A stretch of 64,000 nucleotides of DNA from Nocardiopsis gilva YIM 90087 (GCF_002263495.1 NZ_CP022753.1:1116001-1180000), one strand, 5' to 3'. Shown: positions 1 to 8,440, counted from the first letter of the stretch. Program-made: numbers and translations. Notes: generated by a model from the sequence alone, not told the origin.

Positions 1-158
1 CTCTTGACCCATAAAAGGTGCGGGACCTGCAGCGTGTACGCCCCATCCGCATTCCCTGCGAGCCAGGGACTCCCGGGTGTGCGGCCGTCCCCTAGTCGAC
101 AGAGATCTGCGCCCAACCCAGCGCTCGGCGACCGCGTTCCGGTCCACCCTTTCCTATG

Positions 159-512
159 TCAGGCGGGTCGGTGGGATCGCCGGTAGGCCTCCAGCACCGC
201 CGAGAGGAGGCCGGGGAAGAGCACTTCCAGGTCGTCTTCGCGCAGTCGGCTCATGCGTGCCGTTCCCTCGTAGTGCTGGCGGATGACGCCCGCCTCCCGC
301 AGCACCCGGAAGTGGTGCGTGGACGTCGACTTGCTCACCGGCAGGTTGAAGGCGATGCAGGCCATCTCGGTGTGGCCGTCGGTCAACTCGCACACGATGC
401 GCAGTCGGATGGGATCGGCCAGCGCATGCAGCACGGCCTCCAGCTGGATGTCCTCCCGGTCCGGGTGTGCCAACCGGCGCCCGGACCCGGCGGTCCGCTC
501 GGGGGTGGGCAT
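159..512 (-). CDS. ArsR-family winged-helix repressor
   Basis: A 117-residue protein with a single ArsR-type winged helix. The recognition region reads PVSKSTSTHHFRVLREAGVI (about residues 60-80), and the upstream HALADPIRLRIVCEL is typical of the family. The classic metal site ELCVCDL is absent, so metal sensing is unlikely and a small organic or redox ligand is more plausible (inference). I chose the ATG at 512, although the frame runs further upstream, because the longer form would cross the divergent promoter region and add residues unlike the family. It is divergent from the Old Yellow Enzyme gene and separated from it by two palindromes, so it probably represses both genes. Confidence 0.85.
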   Translation of the reverse strand: MPTPERTAGSGRRLAHPDREDIQLEAVLHALADPIRLRIVCELTDGHTEMACIAFNLPVSKSTSTHHFRVLREAGVIRQHYEGTARMSRLREDDLEVLFPGLLSAVLEAYRRSHRPA

Positions 513-543
513 GGCGACCTCCGTGCGTTGAGACTCACCGCAC

Positions 544-567
544 AAAGTACGAGTGACGTCGTACTTT
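544..567. promoter_or_regulatory. Operator-like perfect inverted repeat 1
   Basis: AAAGTACGA-N6-TCGTACTTT, with perfect 9-bp arms. It lies 32 bp upstream of the ArsR start and about 85 bp upstream of the OYE start. Probable binding site for the adjacent ArsR protein (inference). Confidence 0.6.
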
Positions 568-578
568 GACAAACATCG

Positions 579-600
579 TAGTACGTCGATTATCGTACTA
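579..600. promoter_or_regulatory. Operator-like inverted repeat 2
   Basis: TAGTACG-N8-CGTACTA, with 7-bp arms. The half-site (CGTACT) matches that of the palindrome at 544-567, twelve bases away, suggesting two operators read by one regulator. Confidence 0.5.
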
Positions 601-650
601 ACGCCTGGCCGGTCGCGGTCAGCCGTTCCCCTGCAGTGAGGAGACCATCG

Positions 651-1757
651 GTGAGTGCTCTGTTCACACCCGTGACCCTGCGGTCGCTGGAGATTCCCAA
701 CCGCGTCTGGATGTCCCCGATGTGCATGTACTCCGCGGCCCCCGAAGGCCCGGAGACCGGCGCCCCAACGGACTTCCACCTCGCCCACCTAGCCGCCCGC
801 GCCGCTGGCGGCGCGGGGCTGGTGATGGCCGAGGCCACGGGCGTGCGCCCCGACGGTCGCATCAGCCCGTGGGACCTGGGCCTGTGGAACGACCGCCAAC
901 AGCAGGCGTTCGCCCGCGTCACCTCGGCGATCCGCGAGTACGGGGCGGTGCCGGCCATCCAGCTCGCGCACGCCGGGCGCAAGGCCTCGACCGACAAGCC
1001 CTGGCTGGGCGACCGGTACCTGCCCGAGCCCGAGGGCGGCTGGCGGACCGTCGGTCCCACCGCAGAGCCCTTCCCCGGCCTCCCGGCGCCCCGCGCGCTG
1101 ACAGCGGCGGAGATCGGCGAACTCGTCCGCGACTTCGCCGACTCGGCCCGGCGCGCACTCGCCGCCGGCTTCGAGGTCGTGGAGGTGCACGGCGCCCACG
1201 GCTACCTGATCAACTCGTTCCTCTCCCCGGCGACCAACGACCGCACCGACGCCTACGGCGGCAGCTTCGAGAACCGTCTGCGCTTCCCGCTGGAGGTCGT
1301 CGATGCCGTGCGCGAGGTGTGGCCCGACCACCTTCCGGTCTTCTTCCGGACCTCTGCCACGGACTGGCTGACGGAGAACCCCGCCGACGCCCGCCAGGGC
1401 TGGACGGGGGACGACACCGTCCGGCTCGCCAAGGAACTCCAGGCGCGCGGCGTCGACCTGCTCGACGTGTCCACCGGCGGCATGGTCCCGGATGCCGAGA
1501 TCCCGGTGGAGCCCGGCTACCAGGTCCCCTTCGCCGCCCAGGTCCGCGACGCGACGGGGCTGGCCACCGGCGCCGTGGGCCTGATCACCGAGGCGCGGCA
1601 GGCGGAACAGATCGTCGCCTCCGGCCAGGCCGACGCCGTCCTGCTCGGCCGCGAACTGCTCCGTGACCCCTACTGGCCCCAGCACGCCGCCACCGAGCTC
1701 GGCGCCGACCCGCGCTGGCCGGAGCAGTACGGTTACGCCGTTCGGCGCCGCAGGTGA
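651..1757 (+). CDS. Old Yellow Enzyme family NADPH:flavin ene-reductase (YqjM-like)
   Basis: A 368-residue FMN TIM barrel. The signature SPMCMYS places Cys25 and Tyr27 like the active-site Cys/Tyr of YqjM. HGAHGYL supplies the substrate-anion histidine pair, and NDRTDAYGGSFENRLRF is the family hallmark. It would reduce activated C=C bonds of enones, maleimides or quinones with NADPH in the cytoplasm; the natural substrate is unknown. The GTG at 651 is preferred over the in-frame GTG at 636 because GAGGAG (638-643) sits 7 nt before it. The divergent ArsR gene and the two palindromes suggest substrate-induced derepression. Confidence 0.88.
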   Translation: MSALFTPVTLRSLEIPNRVWMSPMCMYSAAPEGPETGAPTDFHLAHLAARAAGGAGLVMAEATGVRPDGRISPWDLGLWNDRQQQAFARVTSAIREYGAVPAIQLAHAGRKASTDKPWLGDRYLPEPEGGWRTVGPTAEPFPGLPAPRALTAAEIGELVRDFADSARRALAAGFEVVEVHGAHGYLINSFLSPATNDRTDAYGGSFENRLRFPLEVVDAVREVWPDHLPVFFRTSATDWLTENPADARQGWTGDDTVRLAKELQARGVDLLDVSTGGMVPDAEIPVEPGYQVPFAAQVRDATGLATGAVGLITEARQAEQIVASGQADAVLLGRELLRDPYWPQHAATELGADPRWPEQYGYAVRRRR

Positions 1758-1764
1758 GGTGATC

Positions 1765-1792
1765 GCACGGTGGGTGTCGTCACCCCCCGTGC
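1765..1792. terminator. Hairpin between convergent OYE and plsX
   Basis: GCACGG-t-GGGTG, loop TCGT, CACCC-c-CCGTGC: an 11-bp stem with one mismatch in a 57-bp convergent gap. Likely a bidirectional terminator. Confidence 0.55.
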
Positions 1793-1814
1793 CTAGGGAG
1801 AGGCCGGCCGTCGG

Positions 1815-2906
1815 CTATTCCTCGCTGTGGCTCAGCCGGTGCAGCCAGCTCTGCGGGCGGGGAGCGGTATGGAGACGGCGGCGGACCTGGTCGACGATGT
1901 GGCCCCCCGCCAGGTCGTTGGCGAGGAGGCAGGCGCGTTCGATGCCACGGGAACTGCTGGCGCCGTGGGCGATGACGACCGTTCCGTTGAGGCCGAGGAG
2001 GACCGCGCCGCCGTAGGTGTCGCTGTCGAAGCGGTCGCTCAGGTCGCGGAGGGCGCTGCGCTGGAGGAGCGTTCCGGCTTTGGCCAGGCGACTGGAGGTG
2101 AGGGCCTCGTGGATGGTGTCGAAGGCGAAGCTCACCGCCCCCTCCACCGACTTCAGGGCGACGTTGCCGGTGAATCCGTCCGTGACCACCACGTCGACCT
2201 CTCCCGCGAGGAGGTCGTGGCCCTCGATGTTGCCTCGGAAGTCGAGGCGGGGCGCGCCCGCGGTGGTGTCCGCGGCCGTGGCGTGGAGGAGTTCGGCGGC
2301 CTTGCGCGCGAGCTTGTTGCCCTTTCCCGGTTCCGAGCCGATGGTCAGTATCCCCACCCGCGGCTCGGCGACCCCGTAGGCGGTCTGCGCGTACGCCGCG
2401 CCCAGGTGGGCGAACTGCACCAGCATCTCCGGTTTGGCATCGGCGTTGGCCCCGGCGTCCAGCAGGATCGTGGGAACCGGACGGGTTGGAAGCGCCACGG
2501 CCAGTGCCGCGCGCAGCACGCCGGGTTGGCTGCGCAGCCGCACGGTGGAGGTCGCGACTACCCCGCCCGTCGACCCCGCCGACACGAGCACGGCGGCGTC
2601 CCCCTGCCGGATGAGTTTGCAGGCGACGGCAACACTCGACCGCGGTCGCCGCCAGCTCGCCAGCGCGCCCTCGTTCATGGCGAGCGTGTCCTCCGCGTGC
2701 ACGACCGGGATCTCGCGGGCGGCACCCTGCTCGGCGAGCAGCGCCGTGATCTCCCGCGCCCGTCCGACCAGCACCAGCCGCAGCCCGTGCTCGCGGACCG
2801 CGTGCACCGCCCCCTGGACGACCGCGGCGGGCGCATGGTCGCCCCCCATGGCGTCGACCGCGATGACCGGCGTCTCGGAGCGTCTCGCCGGGGATCCGCC
2901 GCTCAA
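1815..2906 (-). CDS. plsX: Phosphate acyltransferase PlsX
   Basis: Acyl-ACP:phosphate acyltransferase supplying acyl-phosphate to PlsY for phosphatidic acid synthesis. It opens with VIAVDAMGGDHAP and carries DAGANADAKPE, FRGNIEGHD and VVTDGFTGNVALK, all PlsX hallmarks. The proposed start is a TTG at 2906 (363 residues), because AGGAGAGCGAGGA lies about 6 nt upstream. A GTG at 2954 would add 16 atypical residues. In many actinobacteria plsX sits between rpmF and rnc, but here it is alone and convergent with the OYE gene. It may be a second copy, which cannot be judged from one window. Confidence 0.88.
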   Translation of the reverse strand: MSGGSPARRSETPVIAVDAMGGDHAPAAVVQGAVHAVREHGLRLVLVGRAREITALLAEQGAAREIPVVHAEDTLAMNEGALASWRRPRSSVAVACKLIRQGDAAVLVSAGSTGGVVATSTVRLRSQPGVLRAALAVALPTRPVPTILLDAGANADAKPEMLVQFAHLGAAYAQTAYGVAEPRVGILTIGSEPGKGNKLARKAAELLHATAADTTAGAPRLDFRGNIEGHDLLAGEVDVVVTDGFTGNVALKSVEGAVSFAFDTIHEALTSSRLAKAGTLLQRSALRDLSDRFDSDTYGGAVLLGLNGTVVIAHGASSSRGIERACLLANDLAGGHIVDQVRRRLHTAPRPQSWLHRLSHSEE

Positions 2907-3330
2907 ACAGGTTCCTCGCTCTCCTCTGGACAGCGCTCTCCGGGCTGTCCACACGGTCCGACCGGCCTACCGGCTGTGCTGGGGGTGGGGATGGCGAGGG
3001 TCCTGTGGCGACCTTCGGTTCCCAGGTCCCGACGTCTGCTCCCTTGTGTCGCCCTCCCCGGGGTCAGGCTACGGGAGACCTGGGAGTCTCCCGTAGACGG
3101 TACGAATAAACCCAGGTCAGCGATTTATCTTCGTAAAGTGGGTAAGTATCGGCCTAGTCGGGTATGTCCGTTTGCTGGCCCGGCCCTGCATCACCCTCCG
3201 GGTCTGGGCTTTAACCACATCGTTCACATTGTGGGTGGTCCGCTGGCGTGCGAACACGCCATGACCCCTGTGCCAGCGCCGCCCCGTGGACCCGCCTGGG
3301 CGGCCTGTCGGTTGTCATGAGAGGAGACGC
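2907..3330. other. Gene-free divergent region between plsX and kamA-like gene
   Basis: A 424-bp region presumably holding both promoters. No convincing -35/-10 pair stands out. Positions 3100-3160 are AT-richer than the surroundings. It contains the structured element at 3069-3118. Confidence 0.5.
3069..3118. promoter_or_regulatory. Candidate hairpin or H-type pseudoknot leader
   Basis: CTACGGGAGA (3069-3078) pairs perfectly with TCTCCCGTAG (3087-3096) around the 8-nt loop CCTGGGAG. The loop CCTGGG can pair with CCCAGG at 3111-3116. An alternative helix, GACCTGGG (3077-3084) with CCCAGGTC (3111-3118), would disrupt the first stem. A further CCCAGGTC lies at 3021-3028. It could regulate kamA on the plus strand or plsX on the minus strand; function unknown. 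Confidence 0.35.
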
Positions 3331-4695
3331 GTGAGCTTGACGCACGACGCGGCACTGTCCCCGTCCGCCGGACGTCGGTTTCGTGCCTACACGACGAAAC
3401 ATCTGGACGAGCTGACGGCCCGTGCCGGCCTGAGCGCCGAGGAACGTCTGGCGGTGCGTGCGGTGGCCACAGTGCTGCCGTTCCGGGTCAACACCTACGT
3501 CATCGACGACCTGATCGACTGGGACGCCGCACCCGACGATCCGATCTACCGGTTGGTGTTCCCGCAGGCGGACATGCTCCCGAGCGAGGACGTCGCCAGG
3601 ATCGCCGACCTGCTGCGTCGGGAGGCCCCCCGCAAGGAGCTCAACGAAGCCGCCAACGAGGTCCGCGCGCGACTCAACCCCCACCCCGCCGGGCAGATGG
3701 AGCTCAACGTCCCCAAGATCGGCAACGAGGACCCGATCCCCGGCGTGCAGCACAAGTACGCCGAGACGGTGCTCTTCTTTCCCAAGCAGGGGCAGACGTG
3801 CCACGCGTACTGCACCTACTGCTTCCGCTGGGCCCAGTTCGTCGGCGACGCCGACCTGAAGTTCGCGTCCAGCGACATCGACCAGCTGGTCGAGTACCTG
3901 CACCAGCACCCCGAGGTCACCAGCGTCCTGTTCACCGGCGGCGACCCGATGATCATGGGCGAGGGCGTCCTCTCCCGCTACATCGAACCGCTCCTCGGCA
4001 TCGAGACCCTGGAGTCCATCCGGATCGGTACTAAGGCGCTGGGCTACTGGCCGCAGCGCTTCGTCACCGACCCCGACGCCGATGACACCCTCCGCCTGTT
4101 CGAGAAGGTCGTCGAGTCCGGCAAGAACCTCGCGTTCATGGCGCACTTCTCGCACCCCAACGAGCTGCTGCCCGACCTGGTGCACGAGGCGGTGCGCCGG
4201 ATCCGCGACACGGGTGCGGTGATCCGTACGCAGGCCCCGCTGATCCGTACGATCAACGACGACCCAGCCACCTGGGAGACCATGTGGCGCACCCAGATCC
4301 GCATGGGCATGGTCCCCTACTACATGTTCGTCGAGCGTGACACCGGTCCCCAGGACTACTTCGCCGTCCCGCTGGGGGAGGCCTACGAGATCTTCCGCGC
4401 CGCCTACACCAAGGTCTCCGGCCTGGCCCGCACCGTGCGCGGCCCGTCCATGTCGGCCACGCCTGGCAAGGTCTGCGTGGACGGCGTCACCGAGATCGCC
4501 GGCGAGAAGGTCTTCGTGCTCCACTTCATCCAGGCGCGCGACCCGGAGCTCGTGGGCAAGCCGTTCTTCGCCAAATACGACGAGAACGCCAGCTGGCTGT
4601 TCGACCTGGAACCGGCGCTGGGGGCGACCCACTTCCCCTACGAGTCGGCGCCGCCGGCCGACGCGTCCGAGCTGGTGACCCCCACGCGGCTGTAG
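3331..4695 (+). CDS. KamA-family radical SAM aminomutase
   Basis: A 454-residue protein of the lysine 2,3-aminomutase family (radical SAM plus PLP). The [4Fe-4S] motif CHAYCTYC is at Cys157/161/164, followed by FTGGDPMIM in the SAM-binding region. ATPGKV with Lys380 occupies the position of the PLP lysine loop, shorter than the PGGGGK of clostridial lysine 2,3-aminomutase. The substrate could be lysine, arginine or another amino acid; the sequence does not decide. The GTG at 3331 is preferred because AGAGGAGA (3320-3327) lies just upstream; an in-frame GTG at 3286 lacks this. It is a single-gene unit with no visible beta-lysine pathway partner nearby. Confidence 0.82.
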   Translation: MSLTHDAALSPSAGRRFRAYTTKHLDELTARAGLSAEERLAVRAVATVLPFRVNTYVIDDLIDWDAAPDDPIYRLVFPQADMLPSEDVARIADLLRREAPRKELNEAANEVRARLNPHPAGQMELNVPKIGNEDPIPGVQHKYAETVLFFPKQGQTCHAYCTYCFRWAQFVGDADLKFASSDIDQLVEYLHQHPEVTSVLFTGGDPMIMGEGVLSRYIEPLLGIETLESIRIGTKALGYWPQRFVTDPDADDTLRLFEKVVESGKNLAFMAHFSHPNELLPDLVHEAVRRIRDTGAVIRTQAPLIRTINDDPATWETMWRTQIRMGMVPYYMFVERDTGPQDYFAVPLGEAYEIFRAAYTKVSGLARTVRGPSMSATPGKVCVDGVTEIAGEKVFVLHFIQARDPELVGKPFFAKYDENASWLFDLEPALGATHFPYESAPPADASELVTPTRL

Positions 4696-4790
4696 CGACC
4701 CTGGCGGTGTGTGGCGGCGGCGTAAGAACGGCTGAGCAAGGGGGCGCCCTCACCACGTGCCACCGGCCATGCCCGACCCGAGTGGTCTTC

Positions 4791-4836
4791 GGCCCCGGCC
4801 CCGGTCCTGTCGATGCGATGCGACGGGGCCGGGGCC
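4791..4836 (+). terminator. GC-rich hairpin downstream of kamA-like gene
   Basis: GGCCCCGGCCCC (4791-4802) and GGGGCCGGGGCC (4825-4836) pair perfectly across a 22-nt loop. There is no T-run, as is common in high-GC actinobacteria. Confidence 0.5.
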
Positions 4837-4885
4837 TTCGCCGTTCAGCTCCCGTGCCGTGCTGCGCCGATAAAGTGGGCGGGTT

Positions 4886-5920
4886 ATGGCATTCTCCAGG
4901 GGAACCGGTCGGTACGTTCGCGGGCTCACGGTCGGTATCGACATCGGTGGAAGCAAGGTCGCGGCGGGCGTCGTGAACCCGTCGGGCCGTGTCCTGGCCC
5001 GGCGGCGCACGGAGACGCCCGACAAGAGCAAGAGCCCCAAGGTCGTCGAGGACACCATCGTCTCCGTCATCGAGGAGCTGCGCCGCGAGTACCCCGTGCA
5101 CGCCGTCGGCGTGGGGGCGGCGGGCTTCGTCGACGAGCAGCGCGCCAGCGTGCTCTTCGCCCCCCACCTCGCCTGGCGGAAGGAGCCGCTGCGCGAGGCA
5201 CTGACGCAGCGGCTGGAACTCCCCGTCGTCGTGGAGAACGACGCCAACGCCTCGGCCTGGGCCGAAGTCCGCGTGGGTGCCGGACGCGGCGTCGACGACA
5301 TCCTCGTGGTGAACCTCGGCACCGGTATCGGCGGCGCGATCATCCTTGACGGGAAGCTGCACCGCGGCCGCTACGGCATCGCCGGAGAGTTCGGGCACAT
5401 GACGGTCGTCCCCGGCGGCCACCGGTGCGAGTGCGGCAACCGCGGCTGCTGGGAGCAGTACGCCAGCGGCAACGCGGTCACCCGCGACGCACGCGAACTG
5501 GCCGCGGCCGACTCCCCGGTGGCGCGCGGCCTGATCCAGGCGGTCGGCGGCGACCCCGCACTGATCACCGGCCCGCTCGTGAGCGACCTCGCCCGCGAGG
5601 GCGACCGCGCGAGCGTGGAACTCCTGGAGGACGCGGGCGGCTGGCTCGGCATCGGCCTGGCCAACCTCGCCGCGGCCTTCGATCCGGAGCTGTTCATCAT
5701 CGGCGGTGGTGTCTCGGACTGTGGCGACCTGCTGCTCGGCCCCGCCCGCACGGCCTTCCGCCGCCAGCTCACCGGTCGCGGCTACCGCCCGGAGGCCCGC
5801 ATCGTCCGCGCTGAACTGGGCAACGAGGCCGGACTGATCGGCGCCTCGCTGCTGGCCCGGGATGCGACCACCCGCCGCTTCCGCCGACGCGCCCGCCGCA
5901 CCCGCTTCCGGGTGCGGTGA
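4886..5920 (+). CDS. glkA: ROK-family glucokinase
   Basis: A 344-residue ATP-dependent sugar kinase of the ROK family, most like actinobacterial glucokinase (glucose to glucose-6-phosphate). VGIDIGGSKVAAGVV forms the phosphate-1 loop. ENDANASAWAE carries the catalytic Asp, NLGTGIGGAII follows, and CECGNRGCWE is the ROK zinc signature. The last 20 residues are Arg-rich. ATG 4886 is used, which gives about 11 residues before the usual GLTVGIDIGG start. It is monocistronic and ends 15 bp before a 66-bp palindrome. In Streptomyces the homologue also takes part in carbon catabolite repression (family knowledge). Confidence 0.85.
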   Translation: MAFSRGTGRYVRGLTVGIDIGGSKVAAGVVNPSGRVLARRRTETPDKSKSPKVVEDTIVSVIEELRREYPVHAVGVGAAGFVDEQRASVLFAPHLAWRKEPLREALTQRLELPVVVENDANASAWAEVRVGAGRGVDDILVVNLGTGIGGAIILDGKLHRGRYGIAGEFGHMTVVPGGHRCECGNRGCWEQYASGNAVTRDARELAAADSPVARGLIQAVGGDPALITGPLVSDLAREGDRASVELLEDAGGWLGIGLANLAAAFDPELFIIGGGVSDCGDLLLGPARTAFRRQLTGRGYRPEARIVRAELGNEAGLIGASLLARDATTRRFRRRARRTRFRVR

Positions 5921-5935
5921 CCTCCGCCCTCACTG

Positions 5936-6001
5936 CCGTTGATCTCGGCGAAGTGCGCCCAATACCCGCGGGTATTGGGCGCACTTCGCCGAGATCAACG
6001 G
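5936..6001. repeat. Palindromic repeat family, copy 1 (perfect 66-bp palindrome)
   Basis: Two 33-bp arms meet with no spacer. The left arm starts CCGTTGATCTCGGCG and the right arm ends GCCGAGATCAACGG. It lies between convergent glkA and the DUF2165 gene, so it can act as a bidirectional terminator. The outer arm is shared with copies at 9471, 38626 and 58503. Confidence 0.9.
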
Positions 6002-6026
6002 GGGCGTGGACGTGGGAGAAGTGTCT

Positions 6027-6560
6027 TCAGTCGCCGACGCGGTCGTTGCGCAACGACAGGAAGATGAGCGCGCCGAGGAAGAACGTGGTGATCCGGTCGG
6101 CGGCCGGGAGGCCGTTCCACGCGGCGCTCATCCACATGCCGAACCACTCTCCGCCCACCACCTGGAACCCGGTGAACCACAGCAGGATCCCGGCGGCCAG
6201 CCCGATGACGCCCCAGGTCTTGGCGGCGTCGAACGCCGAGTTCTCGCCCCGGAGCGCCCGCGCCGTGCGCCATGCGCCGATCGCGCAGGCCACGGCCACG
6301 AACAGCTCGACCGCGATAATGAGGACGTAGACCGCGTGGTGCAGCGCGGGGACGGTGATCGCGCGGTAGTCGATGGTGCTGACCTTGTCCAGGTCCTCGA
6401 TGTGCGCGTCCATGGACAGCACGTGGGCGACGAAATCGAAGTTGACCCAGTAGTCGGTGACGTTTCCGAAGACGACGAGCAGGCAGAAGAGCGACACCGA
6501 GGCCAGGATGGCCGACTTGGCCGCTCGCAGGATGAACACGTACCGGGGGTTGGTCTCCAT
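6027..6560 (-). CDS. DUF2165-family small integral membrane protein
   Basis: A 177-residue protein with four predicted membrane helices: about residues 15-35, 75-95, 115-140 and 155-170. The motif NVTDYWVNFDFVAHVLSMDA (about 33-52) is the characteristic conserved block of DUF2165. Function is unknown. It reads towards glkA and is separated from it by the copy 1 palindrome. It is 35 nt downstream of the winged-helix gene and may be the last gene of the TetR transcription unit. Confidence 0.75.
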   Translation of the reverse strand: METNPRYVFILRAAKSAILASVSLFCLLVVFGNVTDYWVNFDFVAHVLSMDAHIEDLDKVSTIDYRAITVPALHHAVYVLIIAVELFVAVACAIGAWRTARALRGENSAFDAAKTWGVIGLAAGILLWFTGFQVVGGEWFGMWMSAAWNGLPAADRITTFFLGALIFLSLRNDRVGD

Positions 6561-6595
6561 GAGGGGACCAGTACCCCGGATCGGTCATTGTCGGC

Positions 6596-7774
6596 TCACC
6601 CGGCGAGTTCGCGCTCCAGTGGGGTCCGGTAGGAGGGCGTGAAGCGCGCGTCGCCGAGCCAGTCCGTGAGCTGCTCGGCCGCCGCGCTGATGGCCGCGTG
6701 TGCCTCCTGACCGGGGTCGACGCCGGGTAGCAGCCGCCAGGCGATCTCCCCGTCGCTCCGTTGCGCCCACCCGCCGATGATGCGGCCCTTCCACCAGACG
6801 GTCGGGCCGATGTTGCCCATCCGGTCGAACAGCGCGGGCCGGTGGTCGGGGTCCAGGTAGAAGTCGCGGTGCCGCCACCCCATGGGCGTGGGATCCAGGC
6901 CGGGCAGGAGCATCGCCGCGGCCTCGGGTTCCGCCCGGGGCGGTTCGAGGTCCTCGGGCAGCACGTAGCCGACGCCCTCGTCGAGCTCGACCTCCACCGC
7001 GCCGACATCGGCCAGCGCCGCCCGCGTGGCGGTGACGGTCCACCCCGTCCACCACTTCAGGTCGTCGACGGTTCCCGGGCCGAAGGAGGCCAGCCAGCGG
7101 CGGGCCAGCTCCGCGCGGCCCTCGGTCTCCGGAAAGTCCTCGAATTCGGGGCCGGGCGTCCAGGCGTGCATGTTGCTGGTCCATCCTCCGCGGCGCGGAC
7201 CGCGCATGATGCGTCCCTCGGCGGCCAGGATGAACAGGAGGAACGCGGCGACGGTGGAGCTGGACTCGTACTTCTTGCCGGGGGAGAGGGCGAACCGCTG
7301 CTCCAGCCCGGGGACGGCTTCCGCCAGCTCGGCGGTGGTCGCCGAGCCGCGCTCGCGCAGAACCCTGATGACGTCGTGGCCAACGCGTTCGAGCCACTGC
7401 TCATCGCCCACCTCCGATTCGCGGATGATGCGTAGCAGCCCCTTGGTGCGCTGTGCCGCCGCCGCGCGTCCGGAGGCCGCGATCACGGCGGGGGCCAGGT
7501 CGCGGCCGACAACGAACAGGGTCTGGCGCATGCAGGTCGTGCGGAGGAGCAGGTCGGGACGGTAGAGGGCGTCCTCGATCTCCTCCCGGGTGGCGCCGGG
7601 CAGCCGCGAGGCGACCGACAGGTAGACGGTCGCCGGATCGGTGGCGTGCAGGGCCACCAGCGCGTCGACCACCTCCGTGGTGTCGGTGGCCTTGGTGCCC
7701 GCCGCGAGAAGATGGCGCTCGGCGAGGCGGGCGCGGCGTTCGGCGGGGGTGACGCGGCGGCGGGCGCTGCTCAT
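6596..7774 (-). CDS. Winged-helix DNA-binding domain protein (AlkZ/YcaQ-like, HTH_42)
   Basis: A 392-residue protein resembling the HTH_42/DUF1006 superfamily that includes the AlkZ/YcaQ DNA glycosylases. Visible blocks are VVDALVALHATDPATVYLS near the N-terminus, FALSPGKKYESSS in the middle, and a C-terminal half with LLPGLDPTPMGW and TVWWKGRIIGGW. The QxQ/QxD catalytic signature of the interstrand-crosslink glycosylases is not evident, and LHATDPATV occupies that region, so glycosylase activity is uncertain. The start ATG (7774) overlaps the TGA of the upstream TetR gene by the ATGA arrangement, implying translational coupling. Confidence 0.72.
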   Translation of the reverse strand: MSSARRRVTPAERRARLAERHLLAAGTKATDTTEVVDALVALHATDPATVYLSVASRLPGATREEIEDALYRPDLLLRTTCMRQTLFVVGRDLAPAVIAASGRAAAAQRTKGLLRIIRESEVGDEQWLERVGHDVIRVLRERGSATTAELAEAVPGLEQRFALSPGKKYESSSTVAAFLLFILAAEGRIMRGPRRGGWTSNMHAWTPGPEFEDFPETEGRAELARRWLASFGPGTVDDLKWWTGWTVTATRAALADVGAVEVELDEGVGYVLPEDLEPPRAEPEAAAMLLPGLDPTPMGWRHRDFYLDPDHRPALFDRMGNIGPTVWWKGRIIGGWAQRSDGEIAWRLLPGVDPGQEAHAAISAAAEQLTDWLGDARFTPSYRTPLERELAG

Positions 7775-8403
7775 TCGGTCTTCTCCGTCGAGTCCTGCTG
7801 CCCGGGGGCGGGCAGGTCGGGGTTGGGGAGGAGGACGCGCCGGAGCATGTCCTCCACCTCGCCGCGGGTCGGCGCCGCCGTTCCGGCCAGGCCGCCCAGG
7901 GTGATGCCGGTGCTGGCGGCGGCTGCGGCTCGGGCGGTGAGTGGGTCGGTGTAGTTGGCCAGCGCGCGGGTGGTCAGCTCGGTGTAGCGGTCGACGATCG
8001 GCCGCAGCGCGGGGCGGTGCAGAGCGGCCAGGTACACCTCGAGCTCCACCGTCTGCTGGTCGCGCCACGGGCCGAAGCACTTCATCAGCGCGTCGGCGAG
8101 CAGCACCGCCAGCTGCTCGGCGCTGAGCTCGGGCCGGAGGGAGACCCATTCGTCCAGGTAGGCGCCGTAGCGCTCGACGGCACTCTGCAGAGCGGCGTGG
8201 AGCAGGTCGTCCTTGGTCGCGAAGTGGTAGGTGGTGGCTCCCAGCGGGACGCCGGCCTCCTCGGCGACCGCCCGATGCGTCAGCCCTTCGACTCCGCGGG
8301 CGGCGATGACGCGCTCGGTCGCGGCGATGATCTCCGCGATCCGCCGCTTGGGGTCACGGCGGCGCGGCGTCGATCCGGTGGCCGTGGCGTCGGGCCGGGG
8401 CAT
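7771..8403 (-). CDS. TetR-family transcriptional regulator
   Basis: A 210-residue regulator. The N-terminal helix-turn-helix is clear (HRAVAEEAGVPLGATTYHFATKDDLLHAAL, split here as TTYHFATKDDLL at about residues 58-69). The C-terminal half (80-200) is a TetR ligand-binding fold with no recognisable specificity. The first 15 residues are basic and probably disordered. It is the first gene of a unit with the winged-helix gene (ATGA overlap) and divergent from the reductase gene at 8752. A 12-bp sequence repeated at both edges of the intergenic region is a candidate operator. Confidence 0.85.
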   Translation of the reverse strand: MPRPDATATGSTPRRRDPKRRIAEIIAATERVIAARGVEGLTHRAVAEEAGVPLGATTYHFATKDDLLHAALQSAVERYGAYLDEWVSLRPELSAEQLAVLLADALMKCFGPWRDQQTVELEVYLAALHRPALRPIVDRYTELTTRALANYTDPLTARAAAAASTGITLGGLAGTAAPTRGEVEDMLRRVLLPNPDLPAPGQQDSTEKTE

Positions 8404-8440
8404 GCGGATCCTCCTGGGGGGAGATGGTGGGCACTATGGA

